A stretch of 64,000 bases of DNA from Actinomadura luteofluorescens (GTDB lineage Bacteria > Actinomycetota > Actinomycetes > Streptosporangiales > Streptosporangiaceae): positions 1,984,001-2,048,000 of the forward strand of contig NZ_JACCBA010000001.1 of the NCBI RefSeq assembly GCF_013409365.1, in the 5' to 3' direction. Positions within the stretch are counted from its first letter, which is position 1, and each line of letters begins with the position of its first letter. Position numbers and translations under genes: made by a program. Shown here one piece after another: positions 43,213 through 53,285 of this stretch. The notes beneath the pieces are model-generated. The model had not been told where the DNA came from and searched no databases. It saw nothing but the letters and a program-made list of their open reading frames with translations.

Positions 43213-44052
43213 TTAGGCGGGTCTGGGAAGGCCTATGGGGTTGGGGAACGGCATCTCGCTCGCCAGGGCCCTGGTGGCCGGTAGGAGCGACTCGTAGAGC
43301 ATGCGGGGGTCGGCCAGGACGGCGTAGGGGGCTGCCGCCAGTTCGTCGGTGCGCTGCTCGATCCGCGCTTTCAGAGCGCGTCCGGCTTCTGTCGCCTCTG
43401 TCTCGGCGACGAGGCCGCGTCGGGCGAGGGCTTCGGCTGCCTCCGCCCACTCCTCGGGCGACCAGCCGCGGCTTTCATGGAAACGATCCGGGGGCACCAC
43501 GCCCAGGGCGGACACCAGGACGTTCGCTTCCAAGCCGCTCAGGCCCTCGGCGGTGAGAAGGGCGACGTGCCCGTCCCCGCGGTGCTCGCGCAAGGACGTG
43601 GTCGCCTGCCAGAGGGCTTCCACCGGGTCCTCTGGAACGGGCAGATCACGGTTGGCGGCGAACAAGGGGCGGCCGGAGCCGTCCGCCGCCGTCACGACCT
43701 CTTGCAAGAGCGGCGCCGCCTCTGCCGCAACGTCCTCGATGCCGGGAAAGACCCTGCGAAGGGCACGCCCTGCCGCGTCGCTCCGGGCGGCGAGGATGCT
43801 CTCGGGGGACGCGAAGTCCCACGCGTCCGGGATCGCCCGCCGTACGCGGGCCGGGTGGAAGCCGAAGAAGGTCGCCTCGATCGTCCCTGCGGAGACCCGG
43901 CCGAGCGGGGCCCCGCGACTCCCGAAGTAGCCCATCCAGAAGCCCTTGAGACCGACGTCCTTGTTGGCCGTCCGGCATTCCTCGGCGAAATACGTCACCG
44001 CGTGCAGCGGCTCTATGACCTTCCACATGTCCCGCGCGAAAGTCGCATCCAC
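43213..44052 (-). CDS. SCO6745-family protein (helix-turn-helix-like)
   Basis: With the GTG start at 44052 the protein has 279 residues and opens VDATFARDMWKVIEPLHAVT, then MGYFGSRGAPLGRVSAGTIE and FFGFHPARVRRAIPDAWDFA, the pattern of the SCO6745 family of actinomycetes. The family is thought to contain winged-helix-like parts, but no function is established. It is divergent from the ECF sigma factor gene 102 bases away. An in-frame upstream start at 44088 is possible. Confidence 0.75.
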   Translation of the reverse strand: MDATFARDMWKVIEPLHAVTYFAEECRTANKDVGLKGFWMGYFGSRGAPLGRVSAGTIEATFFGFHPARVRRAIPDAWDFASPESILAARSDAAGRALRRVFPGIEDVAAEAAPLLQEVVTAADGSGRPLFAANRDLPVPEDPVEALWQATTSLREHRGDGHVALLTAEGLSGLEANVLVSALGVVPPDRFHESRGWSPEEWAEAAEALARRGLVAETEATEAGRALKARIEQRTDELAAAPYAVLADPRMLYESLLPATRALASEMPFPNPIGLPRPA

Positions 44053-44153
44053 CTGCCGAACGCTAGGCCTGCCCCAGTTCCCGCACAACCCCGGTCACAT
44101 TCGGCTCGCGGCGTCCGTCAGTGTGGTGACCTAGGGGCACAGAGGGGGACGTG

Positions 44154-45032
44154 ATGGACGAGCGCGAGTTCCTGGCCGAGCGGTTCGAAGGGCACCGCAC
44201 GCATCTGAAGGCCGTCGCCTACCGGATGCTGGGCTCGCTCGCGGAGGCCGACGACGCCGTCCAGGAGGCCTGGCTCAAGCTGAGCCGCTCCAACGCGGGC
44301 GACATCGAGAACCTGGGCGGCTGGCTGACGACCGTCGTCGGACGGGTGTGCCTGGACATGCTGCGCTCGCGCACGTCCCGCCGCGAGGACCCGCTGGAGG
44401 AGCGCCTGCCCGACCCGGTCGTCAGCTCCTCCGCCTCCGACCCCGAGTACGAGGCGCTGGTGGCCGACTCGGTCGGGCTCGCGCTGCTGGTGGTCCTGCA
44501 GTCCCTCACCCCGGCCGAGCGGCTGGCGTTCGTCCTGCACGACACGTTCGGGGTGCCGTTCGAGGACATCGCGCCCATCGTGGGGCGGTCCCCGGCCGCC
44601 GCCCGCCAGCTGGCCAGCCGCGCCCGCCGCCGGGTGCGCGGGACGGCCCCGGACCCCGAACGCGACCCGGCCCGCCAGCGCGCGGTGGTCGACGCCTTCA
44701 ACGCCGCGGCCAACAACGGCGACTTCGAAGCCCTCGTCGCCGTCCTCGACCCGGACGTGGTGCTGCGCGCCGACGTCGGCGCCGTCCCCGGCGGCTGGAC
44801 GCAGGTCGTCGGCGCCGAGAACGTCGCCGGGCAGGCCATCAGCTTCCGCAGGACGACCCCGGGCCAGATCATGCACGCCCTGGTCAACGGGACCGCCGGC
44901 ATCGTCTGGTTCGAGGGCGGGCGCCCGCAGTCCGTCCTGGCCTTCACGGTCGTGGGCGACAGGGTCACCGCGATCGACATCCTCGCCGACCCCGGCCGCC
45001 TCGCCGCCCTCGACCTCGTCTACCCCGGCTGA
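44154..45032 (+). CDS. ECF41-type RNA polymerase sigma factor (SigJ-like) with SnoaL-like C-terminus
   Basis: The 292-residue protein has sigma-70 region 2 (FEGHRTHLKAVAYRMLGSLA; EADDAVQEAWLKLS), the linker EERLPDPV, region 4 (FGVPFEDIAPIVGRSPAAAR) and a SnoaL-like C-terminal domain (about 175-292, ending DPGRLAALDL). ECF41 factors lack an anti-sigma factor; their C-terminal domain regulates them. They usually sit beside a COE-type gene (carboxymuconolactone decarboxylase, oxidoreductase or epimerase), which is absent here. A ribosome-binding-like AGAGGGGG precedes ATG 44154. It overlaps the transglutaminase gene tail to tail by 13 bases. Confidence 0.9.
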   Translation: MDEREFLAERFEGHRTHLKAVAYRMLGSLAEADDAVQEAWLKLSRSNAGDIENLGGWLTTVVGRVCLDMLRSRTSRREDPLEERLPDPVVSSSASDPEYEALVADSVGLALLVVLQSLTPAERLAFVLHDTFGVPFEDIAPIVGRSPAAARQLASRARRRVRGTAPDPERDPARQRAVVDAFNAAANNGDFEALVAVLDPDVVLRADVGAVPGGWTQVVGAENVAGQAISFRRTTPGQIMHALVNGTAGIVWFEGGRPQSVLAFTVVGDRVTAIDILADPGRLAALDLVYPG

Positions 45033-45558
45033 CCCAGGGCGGTGGGAAGGGCCGCGACGCTGAGGGCCGTCATGCCCTTCAGAGCGTTGAGGACCGTAGG
45101 GTGCGGGGCCGCGTGGACCGTCGGGAGGATCGGGTCGTCCGGATAGGCCAGGGCGTCGGCGGACGCCGAGAAGCGCACGCCGGGGTCGCGGGGGTCGAGG
45201 CGAACCCACAGGTCGTCGACGAGAGCGGCGGCCAGGCCATGGACGAAGCCGGGGCGCTGCTGGTAGCACAGGCCCGCCTGGATTCCGCCCGCGCGCAGCA
45301 GCGCGACGTAGGCGTGGGACTGGGCGAAGCACAGGCCCGTGCGCTGTTCGAGGACGTCGGAGGCCCGCCACGGGACGCGGGTGTCGCCCGTGTCCATGGA
45401 GTGCGGGATCTGGTCGCGGACGTAGTCGAACGCCGCCCGGGCGTAGGCGATGTCGTCGCCGGTGCGCAGCTCCGAGGCGATCGCCTGGACGAGCGGGTGC
45501 TCGATGTCGATCGCCTCGGACGCGGCGAGGTAGTCCCAGGGTTCGGCGTCGAAGTCCA

Positions 45559-45559
<1 letters not shown>
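45020..45559 (-). CDS. Transglutaminase-like cysteine-peptidase-fold protein
   Basis: The 179-residue protein has the transglutaminase-like triad: Cys77 in QRTGLCFAQSHAYVALLRA, His107 in GFVHGLAAALVDD and Asp122 in WVRLDPRD. There is no signal peptide, so it is cytoplasmic. Such proteins may be peptidases, amidases or peptide cross-linkers; the substrate here is unknown. Its start overlaps the dapB stop by one base (TGATG), so the two are probably co-translated. Confidence 0.85.
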
Positions 45560-46326
<767 letters not shown>

Positions 46327-46332
46327 CTATCG

Positions 46333-46956
46333 TCAGAAGCGCTTGCCGAGCTCGCGCGCCTCGGCGTGCGCGGAGCGGCGCCCGGTCTCGGCGTCGGCGG
46401 TGGCGAGGTTCGGGCGGAACTCGGCGGTGCTGATGTCGGTGACCCCCGTCCAGCGCAGCCAGCCCTCGAGGAACGGGGCCTGGTGGTCGCGGCCGAACGC
46501 GGGCCCGCGGCCCTCCCCGTAGACGGCGCTGGTGTAGACGACGGCCGCCTTCTTGCCCTCCAGCAGGCCGCTGTAGCCCTTCTCGGGGTCGAAGCGGAAC
46601 ACCCAGCCGGGCTGCGAGACGACGTCGATGAACTGCTTGAGGATGTAGGGGACGCTGGAGTTCCACATCGGGACGCTGAACAGGTAGCGATCGTAGGAGT
46701 CGTAGCGCTCGAAGACCTCCCGGGCGGCCCTCCACGCGGCGGCCTCCTCGCCGGACGGCGCGTCGCCCGCGAGCACGGTCATCTTGGCGTTGGCCCCGGC
46801 GGGACCGAAGGCGGGAAGGCCGGCCTCCCACAGGTCGAGGTGGTCGACGGCGTCGCCGTGGGTCTCGCGGTAGGCGTCCAGGAACGCTCCGGCCAGGGCC
46901 AGCGACTCGGACGCGGCGCCTCGCGGGGATGCGGAGATGTGCAGCAGACGGGACAT
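46333..46956 (-). CDS. FMN-dependent NAD(P)H oxidoreductase (AzoR/flavodoxin-2 type)
   Basis: The 207-residue protein begins MSRLLHISASPRGAASESLA (FMN phosphate loop) and has LFSVPMWNSSVPYILKQFID, the typical AzoR flavin-binding segment. Such enzymes reduce quinones or azo compounds with two electrons and protect from electrophile stress. Two near-identical palindromes lie 24-71 bases upstream, pointing to a dedicated repressor (MarR, TetR or HxlR type) that is not in this window. It is inserted between dapB and the M16 gene. Confidence 0.9.
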   Translation of the reverse strand: MSRLLHISASPRGAASESLALAGAFLDAYRETHGDAVDHLDLWEAGLPAFGPAGANAKMTVLAGDAPSGEEAAAWRAAREVFERYDSYDRYLFSVPMWNSSVPYILKQFIDVVSQPGWVFRFDPEKGYSGLLEGKKAAVVYTSAVYGEGRGPAFGRDHQAPFLEGWLRWTGVTDISTAEFRPNLATADAETGRRSAHAEARELGKRF

Positions 46957-46979
46957 GAGGGTCCTCTCACCTGAAAATA

Positions 46980-47027
46980 CGGACCAAGGTCCGCTTACTC
47001 CTTCGGAGATTAGCGGACCCTGGTCCG
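46980..47027. promoter_or_regulatory. Pair of palindromic operators upstream of the FMN oxidoreductase gene
   Basis: CGGACC-AA-GGTCCG at 46980-46993 and CGGACC-CT-GGTCCG at 47014-47027 are both perfect 6-base inverted repeats with two-base spacers, centred 34 bases apart (about three helical turns). They lie between the oxidoreductase start and the M16 stop. The AT-rich flanks suggest that the promoter is also here. The binding protein is unknown. Confidence 0.75.
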
Positions 47028-47047
47028 TTTAACAAGTCAGCGGATCC

Positions 47048-48364
47048 TCAGGCTCCGAACTCGCGGTCCCCCACCGGGCCGATCACGGTGAGGGCCTGCG
47101 GGCCCGCCAGCACGTCGCGGGCGATGGCGCGGACGTCGTCGGGCGTGACGGCCTCGATGCGCGCCAGGACCTCGTCCACGGGCAGCAGCGACTCGTAGAC
47201 CAGCTCGCTCTTGCCGATGCGGCTCATCCGGGAGCCGGTGTCCTCCAGGCCGAGGACCATGGCGCCGCGCAGCTGGCCCTTGCCGCGTTCCAGTTCCTCG
47301 TCGTCCAGGCCCTCGGCGGCCTTGGCCAGCTCGTCCCGGCAGATCGACAGGACCTCCTCGGCCTTGGCCGGCTGGCAGCCCGCGTAGACGCCGAAGACGC
47401 CGGAGTCGGCGTACTGGGCCGTGTAGCTGTAGACGGAGTACGCCAGGCCGCGCTTCTCGCGGATCTCCTGGAAGAGGCGGGACGACATGCCGCCGCCGAG
47501 CGCCGCGTTCAGCACGCCGAGCGCGAACCGGCGCTCGTCGGTGCGGGACGTGCCGGCGCCGCCGAGGATGATGTGCGCCTGCTCGGTGTCCTTGTCGATC
47601 ACCACGCTGCGCGGGTCCAGGGGGACGGGCACGCCGTCCAGCCGCGGCGCGGCGGGCGCGGCGTCGCCGTGCAGGTGCTCGGCGAACGCCTCAGACACCA
47701 GCCGGACCACCTCGTCGTGGTCGATGTTGCCCGCCACCGACACCACCAGGTTGGACGGGACGTAGTGCTCCCGGTAGTAGCCGTGGATCCGGTCCCGGGA
47801 CAGCGCGTTGATCGACTCCTCGGTGCCGAGGATGGGACGCCCGAGCGGGGTGTCGCCGTACAGCGCCGTGGAGAACTCGTCGTGGATCAGGTCGCCCGGG
47901 TCGTCGTCGCGCATGTGGATCTCTTCGAGGATCACGCCGCGCTCGGCCTCGACGTCCTCGGGCCGGTTCACCGACCCCGCCACCATGTCGGAGACCACGT
48001 CCACCGCGAGGGGCAGGTCGGAGTCCAGGACCCGCGCGTAGTAGCAGGTGTACTCCTTGGCGGTGAACGCGTTGAGGTCGCCGCCGACCGCGTCGACCGC
48101 CGCGGAGATCTCCAGCGCCGACCGCCGCCGGGTGCCCTTGAACAGCACGTGCTCCAGGTAGTGGCTGGCGCCGGCGTCGGCGGGGGCCTCGTCGCGGGAG
48201 CCGACCGCCGCCCAGATGCCGAACGCCGCGGAGCGCACGGTCGGCATCGTCTCGGTGATGATCCGCAGCCCGCCGGGCAGGACGGTGCGGCGGACCGCGC
48301 CGGCGCCGTCGGTGTGGATCGTGGTGGTGGTGCCGGGCTCCTGCGCCCTCGCCGGCAGGGTCAC
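47048..48364 (-). CDS. M16 (pitrilysin-like) zinc metallopeptidase
   Basis: From the GTG at 48364 the protein has 438 residues and the inverted zinc motif HYLEH at 68-72 with the downstream Glu in AERGVILEEIHMRDDDPGD. The C-terminal half is the inactive M16 partner domain (RLFQEIREKRGLAYSVYSYT). It is the PepR/YmxG-type peptidase commonly encoded next to pnp; it should digest peptides in the cytoplasm. A GC hairpin separates it from pnp. The frame continues upstream to 48556, but that part falls over the pnp 3' end and is not family-like. Confidence 0.9.
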   Translation of the reverse strand: MTLPARAQEPGTTTTIHTDGAGAVRRTVLPGGLRIITETMPTVRSAAFGIWAAVGSRDEAPADAGASHYLEHVLFKGTRRRSALEISAAVDAVGGDLNAFTAKEYTCYYARVLDSDLPLAVDVVSDMVAGSVNRPEDVEAERGVILEEIHMRDDDPGDLIHDEFSTALYGDTPLGRPILGTEESINALSRDRIHGYYREHYVPSNLVVSVAGNIDHDEVVRLVSEAFAEHLHGDAAPAAPRLDGVPVPLDPRSVVIDKDTEQAHIILGGAGTSRTDERRFALGVLNAALGGGMSSRLFQEIREKRGLAYSVYSYTAQYADSGVFGVYAGCQPAKAEEVLSICRDELAKAAEGLDDEELERGKGQLRGAMVLGLEDTGSRMSRIGKSELVYESLLPVDEVLARIEAVTPDDVRAIARDVLAGPQALTVIGPVGDREFGA

Positions 48365-48394
48365 GTGTCGCTCACATTCGGTCGGGGGAAAGCG

Positions 48395-48444
48395 ACCGGC
48401 CGGCCGGTCCGCAGCCTGGAGCGCTGCGGACCCGGCCGGCCGGT
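48395..48444 (-). terminator. Very stable hairpin between pnp and the M16 gene
   Basis: The arm 48395-48415 (ACCGGCCGGCCGGTCCGCAG plus C) pairs with 48423-48444 over 21 base pairs with one bulged C and a seven-base loop. On the minus strand it lies 11 bases after the pnp stop and 30 bases before the M16 start; it is followed by CGCTTTCCCCC rather than a true U tract. It could be a partial terminator or a 3' end stabiliser of pnp mRNA. Confidence 0.65.
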
Positions 48445-48455
48445 CATGGCCTTGA

Positions 48456-50810
48456 TCAGGAGTTGCGCTGGCCGGAGTCGTCCGACCCGCGGCGGGTGCG
48501 GCGGCGCCGCGGACCACCGCGCCGGTCGCCGTCGTCGCGGCGCTCGCCGGAGTCACCGTCGGCGTCGCCGGACGCGGACTCGGCCTCGCCGCCGCCGTCC
48601 CCCTCGGCCTTCGCGGCGGACTCGCGCTCGACCACCTCGACCGGCACCAGCGACAGCTTGCCGCGCTGGTCGATCTCGGTGACCTCGACCTGGATCTTCT
48701 CGCCGACGCCCATGACGTCCTCGACGTTCTCGATCCGGGCGCCGCCGTGCAGCTTGCGGATCTGCGAGACGTGCAGGAGGCCGTCCTTGCCGGGCAGCAG
48801 CGACACGAACGCGCCGAACGTCGTGGTCTTGACGACGGTGCCGAGGAACCGCTCGCCGACCTCCGGCATGTGCGGGTTGGCGATCGAGTTGATCGCCTGC
48901 CGCGCGGCCTCGGCGGACGGCCCGTCGGTGGCGCCGACGTAGATGGTGCCGTCGTCCTCGATCGTGATGTCGGCGCCGGTGTCGTCCTGGATCGAGTTGA
49001 TCATCTTGCCCTTGGGGCCGATGACCTCGCCGATCTTGTCGACCGGGACCTTGATCGTGATGATCCGCGGCGCGTTCGGGCTCATCTCGGCGGGCGCCTC
49101 GATGGCCTCCTGCATCACGTCCAGGATCGCCAGGCGGGCGCCCTTGGCCTGCTTCAGCGCGGCGGCCAGCACCGAGGCCGGGATGCCGTCGAGCTTGGTG
49201 TCCAGCTGCAGGGCCGTGATCAGGTCACGGGTGCCGGCGACCTTGAAGTCCATGTCGCCGAAGGCGTCCTCGGCGCCGAGGATGTCGGTCAGCGTGACGT
49301 ACTCGTCGCCCTCGTTGATCAGGCCCATCGCGATGCCCGCCACCATCTGCCGGAGCGGGACGCCCGCGTCCAGCAGCGACATGGTGGACGCGCACACCGA
49401 GCCCATCGACGTGGAGCCGTTGGAGCCGAGCGCCTCCGACACCTGCCGGATCGCGTACGGGAACTCCTCGCGCGAGGGCAGCACCGGGATCAGGGCGCGC
49501 TCGGCGAGGGCGCCGTGGCCGATCTCGCGGCGCTTCGGGGAGCCGACCCGGCCGGTCTCGCCGGTGGAGTACGGCGGGAAGTTGTAGTTGTGCATGTAGC
49601 GCTTGGTGCGCTCGGGGTTCAGCGTGTCGATCGTCTGCTCCATGCGGAGCATGTTCAGCGTCGTCACGCCGAGGATCTGCGTCTCGCCGCGCTCGAACAG
49701 CGCCGAGCCGTGCACGCGCGGGATGACGTGCGCCTCGGCGGTCAGCTGGCGGATGTCCTTCAGGCCGCGGCCGTCCATGCGCAGCCCGTCGCGGATCACG
49801 CGCTCGCGGACCAGCTTCTTGGTGAGGGCGCGGTAGGCGGCGGAGATCTCCTTCTCGCGCCCCTCGAACTGCTCGGCGAGCTTCTCGGCGGCGGCCGCCT
49901 TGATCTCGTCGAGCCGGGACTCGCGCTCCTGCTTGCCGGCGATGGTCAGCGCCTGCGCCAGGTCCTGGCCGACGGCGTCGGTGACGGCGGCGAGCACGTC
50001 GTCCTGGTAGTCCAGGAAGACGGGGTACTCGGCGGTCTCCTTCGCGGCGACGGCAGCGAGGTCGCTCTGCGCCTTGCACAGCACCTTGATGAAGGGCTTG
50101 GCGGCGTCGAGGCCCTCGGCGACGGTCTCCTCGGTCGGCGCGGTCGCGCCCTCGCCGACGAGCTTGATGGTGTCGCGGGTGGACTCCGCCTCCACCATCA
50201 TGATCGCGACGTCGCCGTCGGGCAGCACCCGGCCGGCCACGACCATGTCGAACGTCGCGCGCTCCAGCTCGGGGTGGGTCGGGAAGCCGACCCACTGGCC
50301 GTCGATCAGCGCGACGCGGACGCCGCCGATCGGGCCGGAGAACGGCAGGCCCGCCAGCTGCGTGGACATCGAGGCGGCGTTGATCGCCACGACGTCGTAC
50401 AGGTGGTCGGGGTGCAGCGCCATGATCGTCTCGACGATCTGGATCTCGTTGCGCAGGCCCTTGGTGAACGACGGCCGCAGCGGCCGGTCGATCAGCCGGC
50501 AGGTCAGGATGGCGTCCTCGGACGGACGCCCCTCGCGGCGGAAGAACGAGCCGGGGATGCGCCCGGCGGCGTACATCCGCTCCTCGACGTCCACGGTCAG
50601 CGGGAAGAAGTCCAGGTTGTCCTTGGGCTTCTTCGACGCGGTGGTCGCCGACAGCACCATCGTCTCGTCGTCGAGGTAGGCGACGGCGGAGCCGGCCGCC
50701 TGCCGGGCCAGCCGGCCGGTCTCGAAGCGGATGGTGCGGGTGCCGAACGTGCCATTGTCGATCACGGCTTCGGTGCTCTGCGCACCGTCGATGCGCACGG
50801 CTTCTGTCAC
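48456..50810 (-). CDS. pnp: Polyribonucleotide nucleotidyltransferase (PNPase)
   Basis: The GTG at 50810 is preceded by GAGGAGG with six-base spacing (50817-50823), a better start than the in-frame ATG at 50834. The 784-residue protein has two RNase PH-like domains ([40 protein letters not shown]), a KH domain ([20 protein letters not shown]) and an S1 domain ([20 protein letters not shown]), then a charged Arg/Asp/Gly tail. PNPase degrades RNA 3'-to-5' by phosphorolysis. rpsO lies upstream as in most bacteria. Confidence 0.96.
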   Translation of the reverse strand: MTEAVRIDGAQSTEAVIDNGTFGTRTIRFETGRLARQAAGSAVAYLDDETMVLSATTASKKPKDNLDFFPLTVDVEERMYAAGRIPGSFFRREGRPSEDAILTCRLIDRPLRPSFTKGLRNEIQIVETIMALHPDHLYDVVAINAASMSTQLAGLPFSGPIGGVRVALIDGQWVGFPTHPELERATFDMVVAGRVLPDGDVAIMMVEAESTRDTIKLVGEGATAPTEETVAEGLDAAKPFIKVLCKAQSDLAAVAAKETAEYPVFLDYQDDVLAAVTDAVGQDLAQALTIAGKQERESRLDEIKAAAAEKLAEQFEGREKEISAAYRALTKKLVRERVIRDGLRMDGRGLKDIRQLTAEAHVIPRVHGSALFERGETQILGVTTLNMLRMEQTIDTLNPERTKRYMHNYNFPPYSTGETGRVGSPKRREIGHGALAERALIPVLPSREEFPYAIRQVSEALGSNGSTSMGSVCASTMSLLDAGVPLRQMVAGIAMGLINEGDEYVTLTDILGAEDAFGDMDFKVAGTRDLITALQLDTKLDGIPASVLAAALKQAKGARLAILDVMQEAIEAPAEMSPNAPRIITIKVPVDKIGEVIGPKGKMINSIQDDTGADITIEDDGTIYVGATDGPSAEAARQAINSIANPHMPEVGERFLGTVVKTTTFGAFVSLLPGKDGLLHVSQIRKLHGGARIENVEDVMGVGEKIQVEVTEIDQRGKLSLVPVEVVERESAAKAEGDGGGEAESASGDADGDSGERRDDGDRRGGPRRRRTRRGSDDSGQRNS

Positions 50811-51028
50811 GGGAAACCTCCTCATGGGTTCCATGTCGGTCCTCGCGGCCGTTTCCCGTTGGCTGTCACGCTGCCGGTCTTCGATCGAAGCACCCGGATC
50901 GAGAGCGCCGCCGATACGGCGGAACGGATCCGGAAGCCACTACCGAGGACCGGCCCGCACCAGCGGTGTCCGCGAGGCTTGTCTGAAATTGGGGCCGGGG
51001 CCGGATGGGCCCGCCGACCATAAAAGGA

Positions 51029-51055
51029 AGGGAGTGGCCCGGCGGACCACTCCCT
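51029..51055 (-). terminator. Rho-independent terminator of rpsO (in the rpsO-pnp gap)
   Basis: AGGGAGTGG (51029-51037) pairs with CCACTCCCT (51047-51055) with a nine-base loop; on the minus strand it is followed by CTTCCTTTTATGG. It begins eight bases after the rpsO stop. The remaining gap 50811-51028 has no gene and presumably carries the pnp promoter and leader. Confidence 0.8.
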
Positions 51056-51062
51056 CACCCTG

Positions 51063-51332
51063 CTAGCGGCGCAGCCCGAGTCGCTCGATCAGCTGCCGGT
51101 AGCGGTTGATGTCCTTGTTCGAGAGGTACTTCAGGAGCCGGCGACGACGGCCGACCAGCAGCAGCAGACCGCGGCGGCTGTGGTGGTCGTGCTTGTGCTC
51201 CTTCAGGTGCTCGGTCAGATCGTTGATACGGCGCGTCAGCAGCGCGACCTGGACCTCCGGGGATCCGGTGTCACCCTCAGTGGTCGCGTACTCGGCGATG
51301 ATCTGGTTCTTAGTGGCGGTGTCGAGCGACAC
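51063..51332 (-). CDS. rpsO: 30S ribosomal protein S15
   Basis: The 89-residue protein has the standard length and the S15 signature ([40 protein letters not shown]). It binds 16S rRNA helices 20-22 early in small-subunit assembly. In many bacteria S15 also regulates its own mRNA and lies directly before pnp, as here. The 191-base leader upstream (51333-51523) has no other gene. Confidence 0.97.
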   Translation of the reverse strand: MSLDTATKNQIIAEYATTEGDTGSPEVQVALLTRRINDLTEHLKEHKHDHHSRRGLLLLVGRRRRLLKYLSNKDINRYRQLIERLGLRR

Positions 51333-51523
51333 GTGGCTCCTTCGATGGATTCGTCACCCGCAGATCCAGGCCCGGTGGGCGCTCGGGTCCGCATGGTGCG
51401 TGTTAAGAGGGTGGCCGCATGAGGGTGCAGCCAGCCGCGCCGGGGCCCTTCCCGGCGACTATTCACCGTACCACGGTGTGTTTACTGCAAGACCGGCCCG
51501 AGGGGCTCGCCCGGCGGCGGGGC

Positions 51524-52468
51524 TCAGGAGGTGATCTCGCGGGCGCGGGCGACGTCTCGGTGCATCTCCTCGATCAGCGCGTCCACGGAGTCGAACTTCA
51601 GCGTGTCCCGGATGCGGGCCGTGAAGTCGACGGCCATGTGCTCGCCGTAGAGGTCCAGGTCGTCGCGGTCCAGGGCGTAGGCCTCGACGGTCCGCTCCCC
51701 CGCGCCCTCGAAGGTCGGGTTCGTCCCGATGGAGATCGCCGCCGGCCAGCGGAACGCGGGGTAGCGGTCGGAGTCGCAGACCAGCCAGCCGCCGTAGACG
51801 CCGTCCGCCGGGATCTCCGTGTGCGGCAGCGTCTCCAGGTTGGCGGTGGGGAACCCGAGCGCGCGGCCCCGCTGGTGGCCGCGCACGACGACGCCCTCGA
51901 CGCGGTGCGGGCGGCCGAGCGCGTGCGCGGCCGCCTCGACGTCGCCCGCGTCGAGGCGTCCCCTGATGTAGGTGGACGAGATCGTGTCGCCGTCGGCCAC
52001 CAGCGGCATGCCCTCGGCCGTGAAGTCGTACTTCTCGCCGAGCTCCCGCAGCAGCGCCACGTCGCCCTTGGCCTTGTGCCCGAACCGGAAGTCCTCACCG
52101 ACGATCACGTGGGCGGCGTGCAGCCGGTCGACCAGCACCGACTGGACGAACTCGTCCGGCGGCACCTTCGACAGCTCCAGCGTGAAGGGCACCACCACGA
52201 CCGCGTCGGTGCCGAGGCCCTCCAGCAGCTCGACGCGGCGCCTGGTCGTGGCGAGCAGCGGCGGATGCGTGCCGGGCCGGACGACCTCGTCCGGATGCGG
52301 GTCGAACGTGATGACCACCGAGCGCAGCCCGCGGCGCCGCGCCTCCTCGGCAGCGGCCCCCACGATCCGCTGGTGGCCGCGGTGCACGCCGTCGAACACC
52401 CCGATGGTGATCACCGAACGGCCCCAGTCTGCGGGAACCTCGTCGAGGCCATTCCAGCGCCGCACCAT
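51524..52468 (-). CDS. ribF: Bifunctional riboflavin kinase/FAD synthetase
   Basis: The 314-residue protein has the N-terminal nucleotidyltransferase domain (ITIGVFDGVHRGHQRIVGAA; FGHKAKGDVALLREL) and the C-terminal flavokinase domain (RGRALGFPTANLETLPHTEI, then DFTARIRDTLKFDSVDALIE). It makes FMN and FAD from riboflavin in the cytoplasm. The order truB-ribF-rpsO is conserved; here a TrhA-type gene is inserted between truB and ribF. Confidence 0.95.
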   Translation of the reverse strand: MVRRWNGLDEVPADWGRSVITIGVFDGVHRGHQRIVGAAAEEARRRGLRSVVITFDPHPDEVVRPGTHPPLLATTRRRVELLEGLGTDAVVVVPFTLELSKVPPDEFVQSVLVDRLHAAHVIVGEDFRFGHKAKGDVALLRELGEKYDFTAEGMPLVADGDTISSTYIRGRLDAGDVEAAAHALGRPHRVEGVVVRGHQRGRALGFPTANLETLPHTEIPADGVYGGWLVCDSDRYPAFRWPAAISIGTNPTFEGAGERTVEAYALDRDDLDLYGEHMAVDFTARIRDTLKFDSVDALIEEMHRDVARAREITS

Positions 52469-52548
52469 GCTCTCCCTGCGTAGGACGTTCCCGTCGGGTA
52501 CTTCTTGCCGTCCTCAAGAGTGCCATGCGGGGGCCGGGTTGGTCGCAC

Positions 52549-52582
52549 CCAGGGGGCGTGGTGTGCGGCACCCGCCCCCTGG
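52549..52582 (-). terminator. Hairpin downstream of the TrhA/hemolysin III gene
   Basis: Perfect 10-base arms CCAGGGGGCG (52549-52558) and CGCCCCCTGG (52573-52582) with a 14-base loop, 20 bases after the stop of the minus-strand gene. There is no clear U tract, so it is a GC-hairpin-type terminator at best. Confidence 0.55.
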
Positions 52583-52601
52583 CGCGGGCCTGCGGACGCC
52601 C

Positions 52602-53276
52602 TCAGCCGGACTGGTAGACGACCAGGGACACCGCGATGTACTGCAGGACGTAGGCCGCCAGCGTGCAGGCGTGGAACACCTCGTGGAACCCGAACCATCT
52701 CGGGGACGGGTTGGGGCGGCGCAGCCCGTACACCACTCCCCCGACGCTGTAGCAGATCCCGCCGAGCGCGACCAGGAGGCAGGCGGCCAGGCCCGCTCCG
52801 GACAGGAACTGCGGCAGGAACAGCACCGCCACCCAGCCCAGGACGATGTACAGGGTGACGTAGAGGAAGCGGGGAGCGCCGATCCAGGTCGTCCGGAAGA
52901 CGACCCCGGCGATGGCCCCGGTCCACACGATGGCGAGGACGGCCACGCGCACGCCGCCGTCCAGTGCCAGCACCGCGAACGGCGTGTACGTCCCGGCGAT
53001 GATCAGATAGATGTTGGCGTGGTCGAAGCGGCGCAGCACCTCGATCAGCCGGTGCGACTGCTGCCGGTGGTACGTCCCCGAGATCCCGAACAGCATCCCC
53101 GAGGTCGCCACGTACAGGGCCGACGCCAGCCGCGCCTCCGGGCTCGGGCCCAGCGCCACCAGCACGAGCCCCGCGACGAGCACCGCGGGGAACGCACCGA
53201 GGTGCAGCCAGCCCCGCATGCGCGGCCGGGTGGGGGACGCCACCGGGGGATCGTCTTTCACCGTGGTCACGGACAC
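52602..53276 (-). CDS. Hemolysin III/TrhA-family (PAQR) membrane protein
   Basis: The 224-residue protein has seven membrane helices and the three PAQR zinc-site motifs: ISGTYHRQQSH (second helix region), FDHANIYLIIAGTYTPF, and WFGFHEVFHACTL with two conserved His. Bacterial members (TrhA) are membrane hydrolase-like proteins involved in lipid homeostasis; hemolysis itself is not implied. A palindrome in the promoter region suggests regulation. The gene splits the usual truB-ribF pair. Confidence 0.9.
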   Translation of the reverse strand: MSVTTVKDDPPVASPTRPRMRGWLHLGAFPAVLVAGLVLVALGPSPEARLASALYVATSGMLFGISGTYHRQQSHRLIEVLRRFDHANIYLIIAGTYTPFAVLALDGGVRVAVLAIVWTGAIAGVVFRTTWIGAPRFLYVTLYIVLGWVAVLFLPQFLSGAGLAACLLVALGGICYSVGGVVYGLRRPNPSPRWFGFHEVFHACTLAAYVLQYIAVSLVVYQSG

Positions 53277-53285
53277 CTCCTCACG

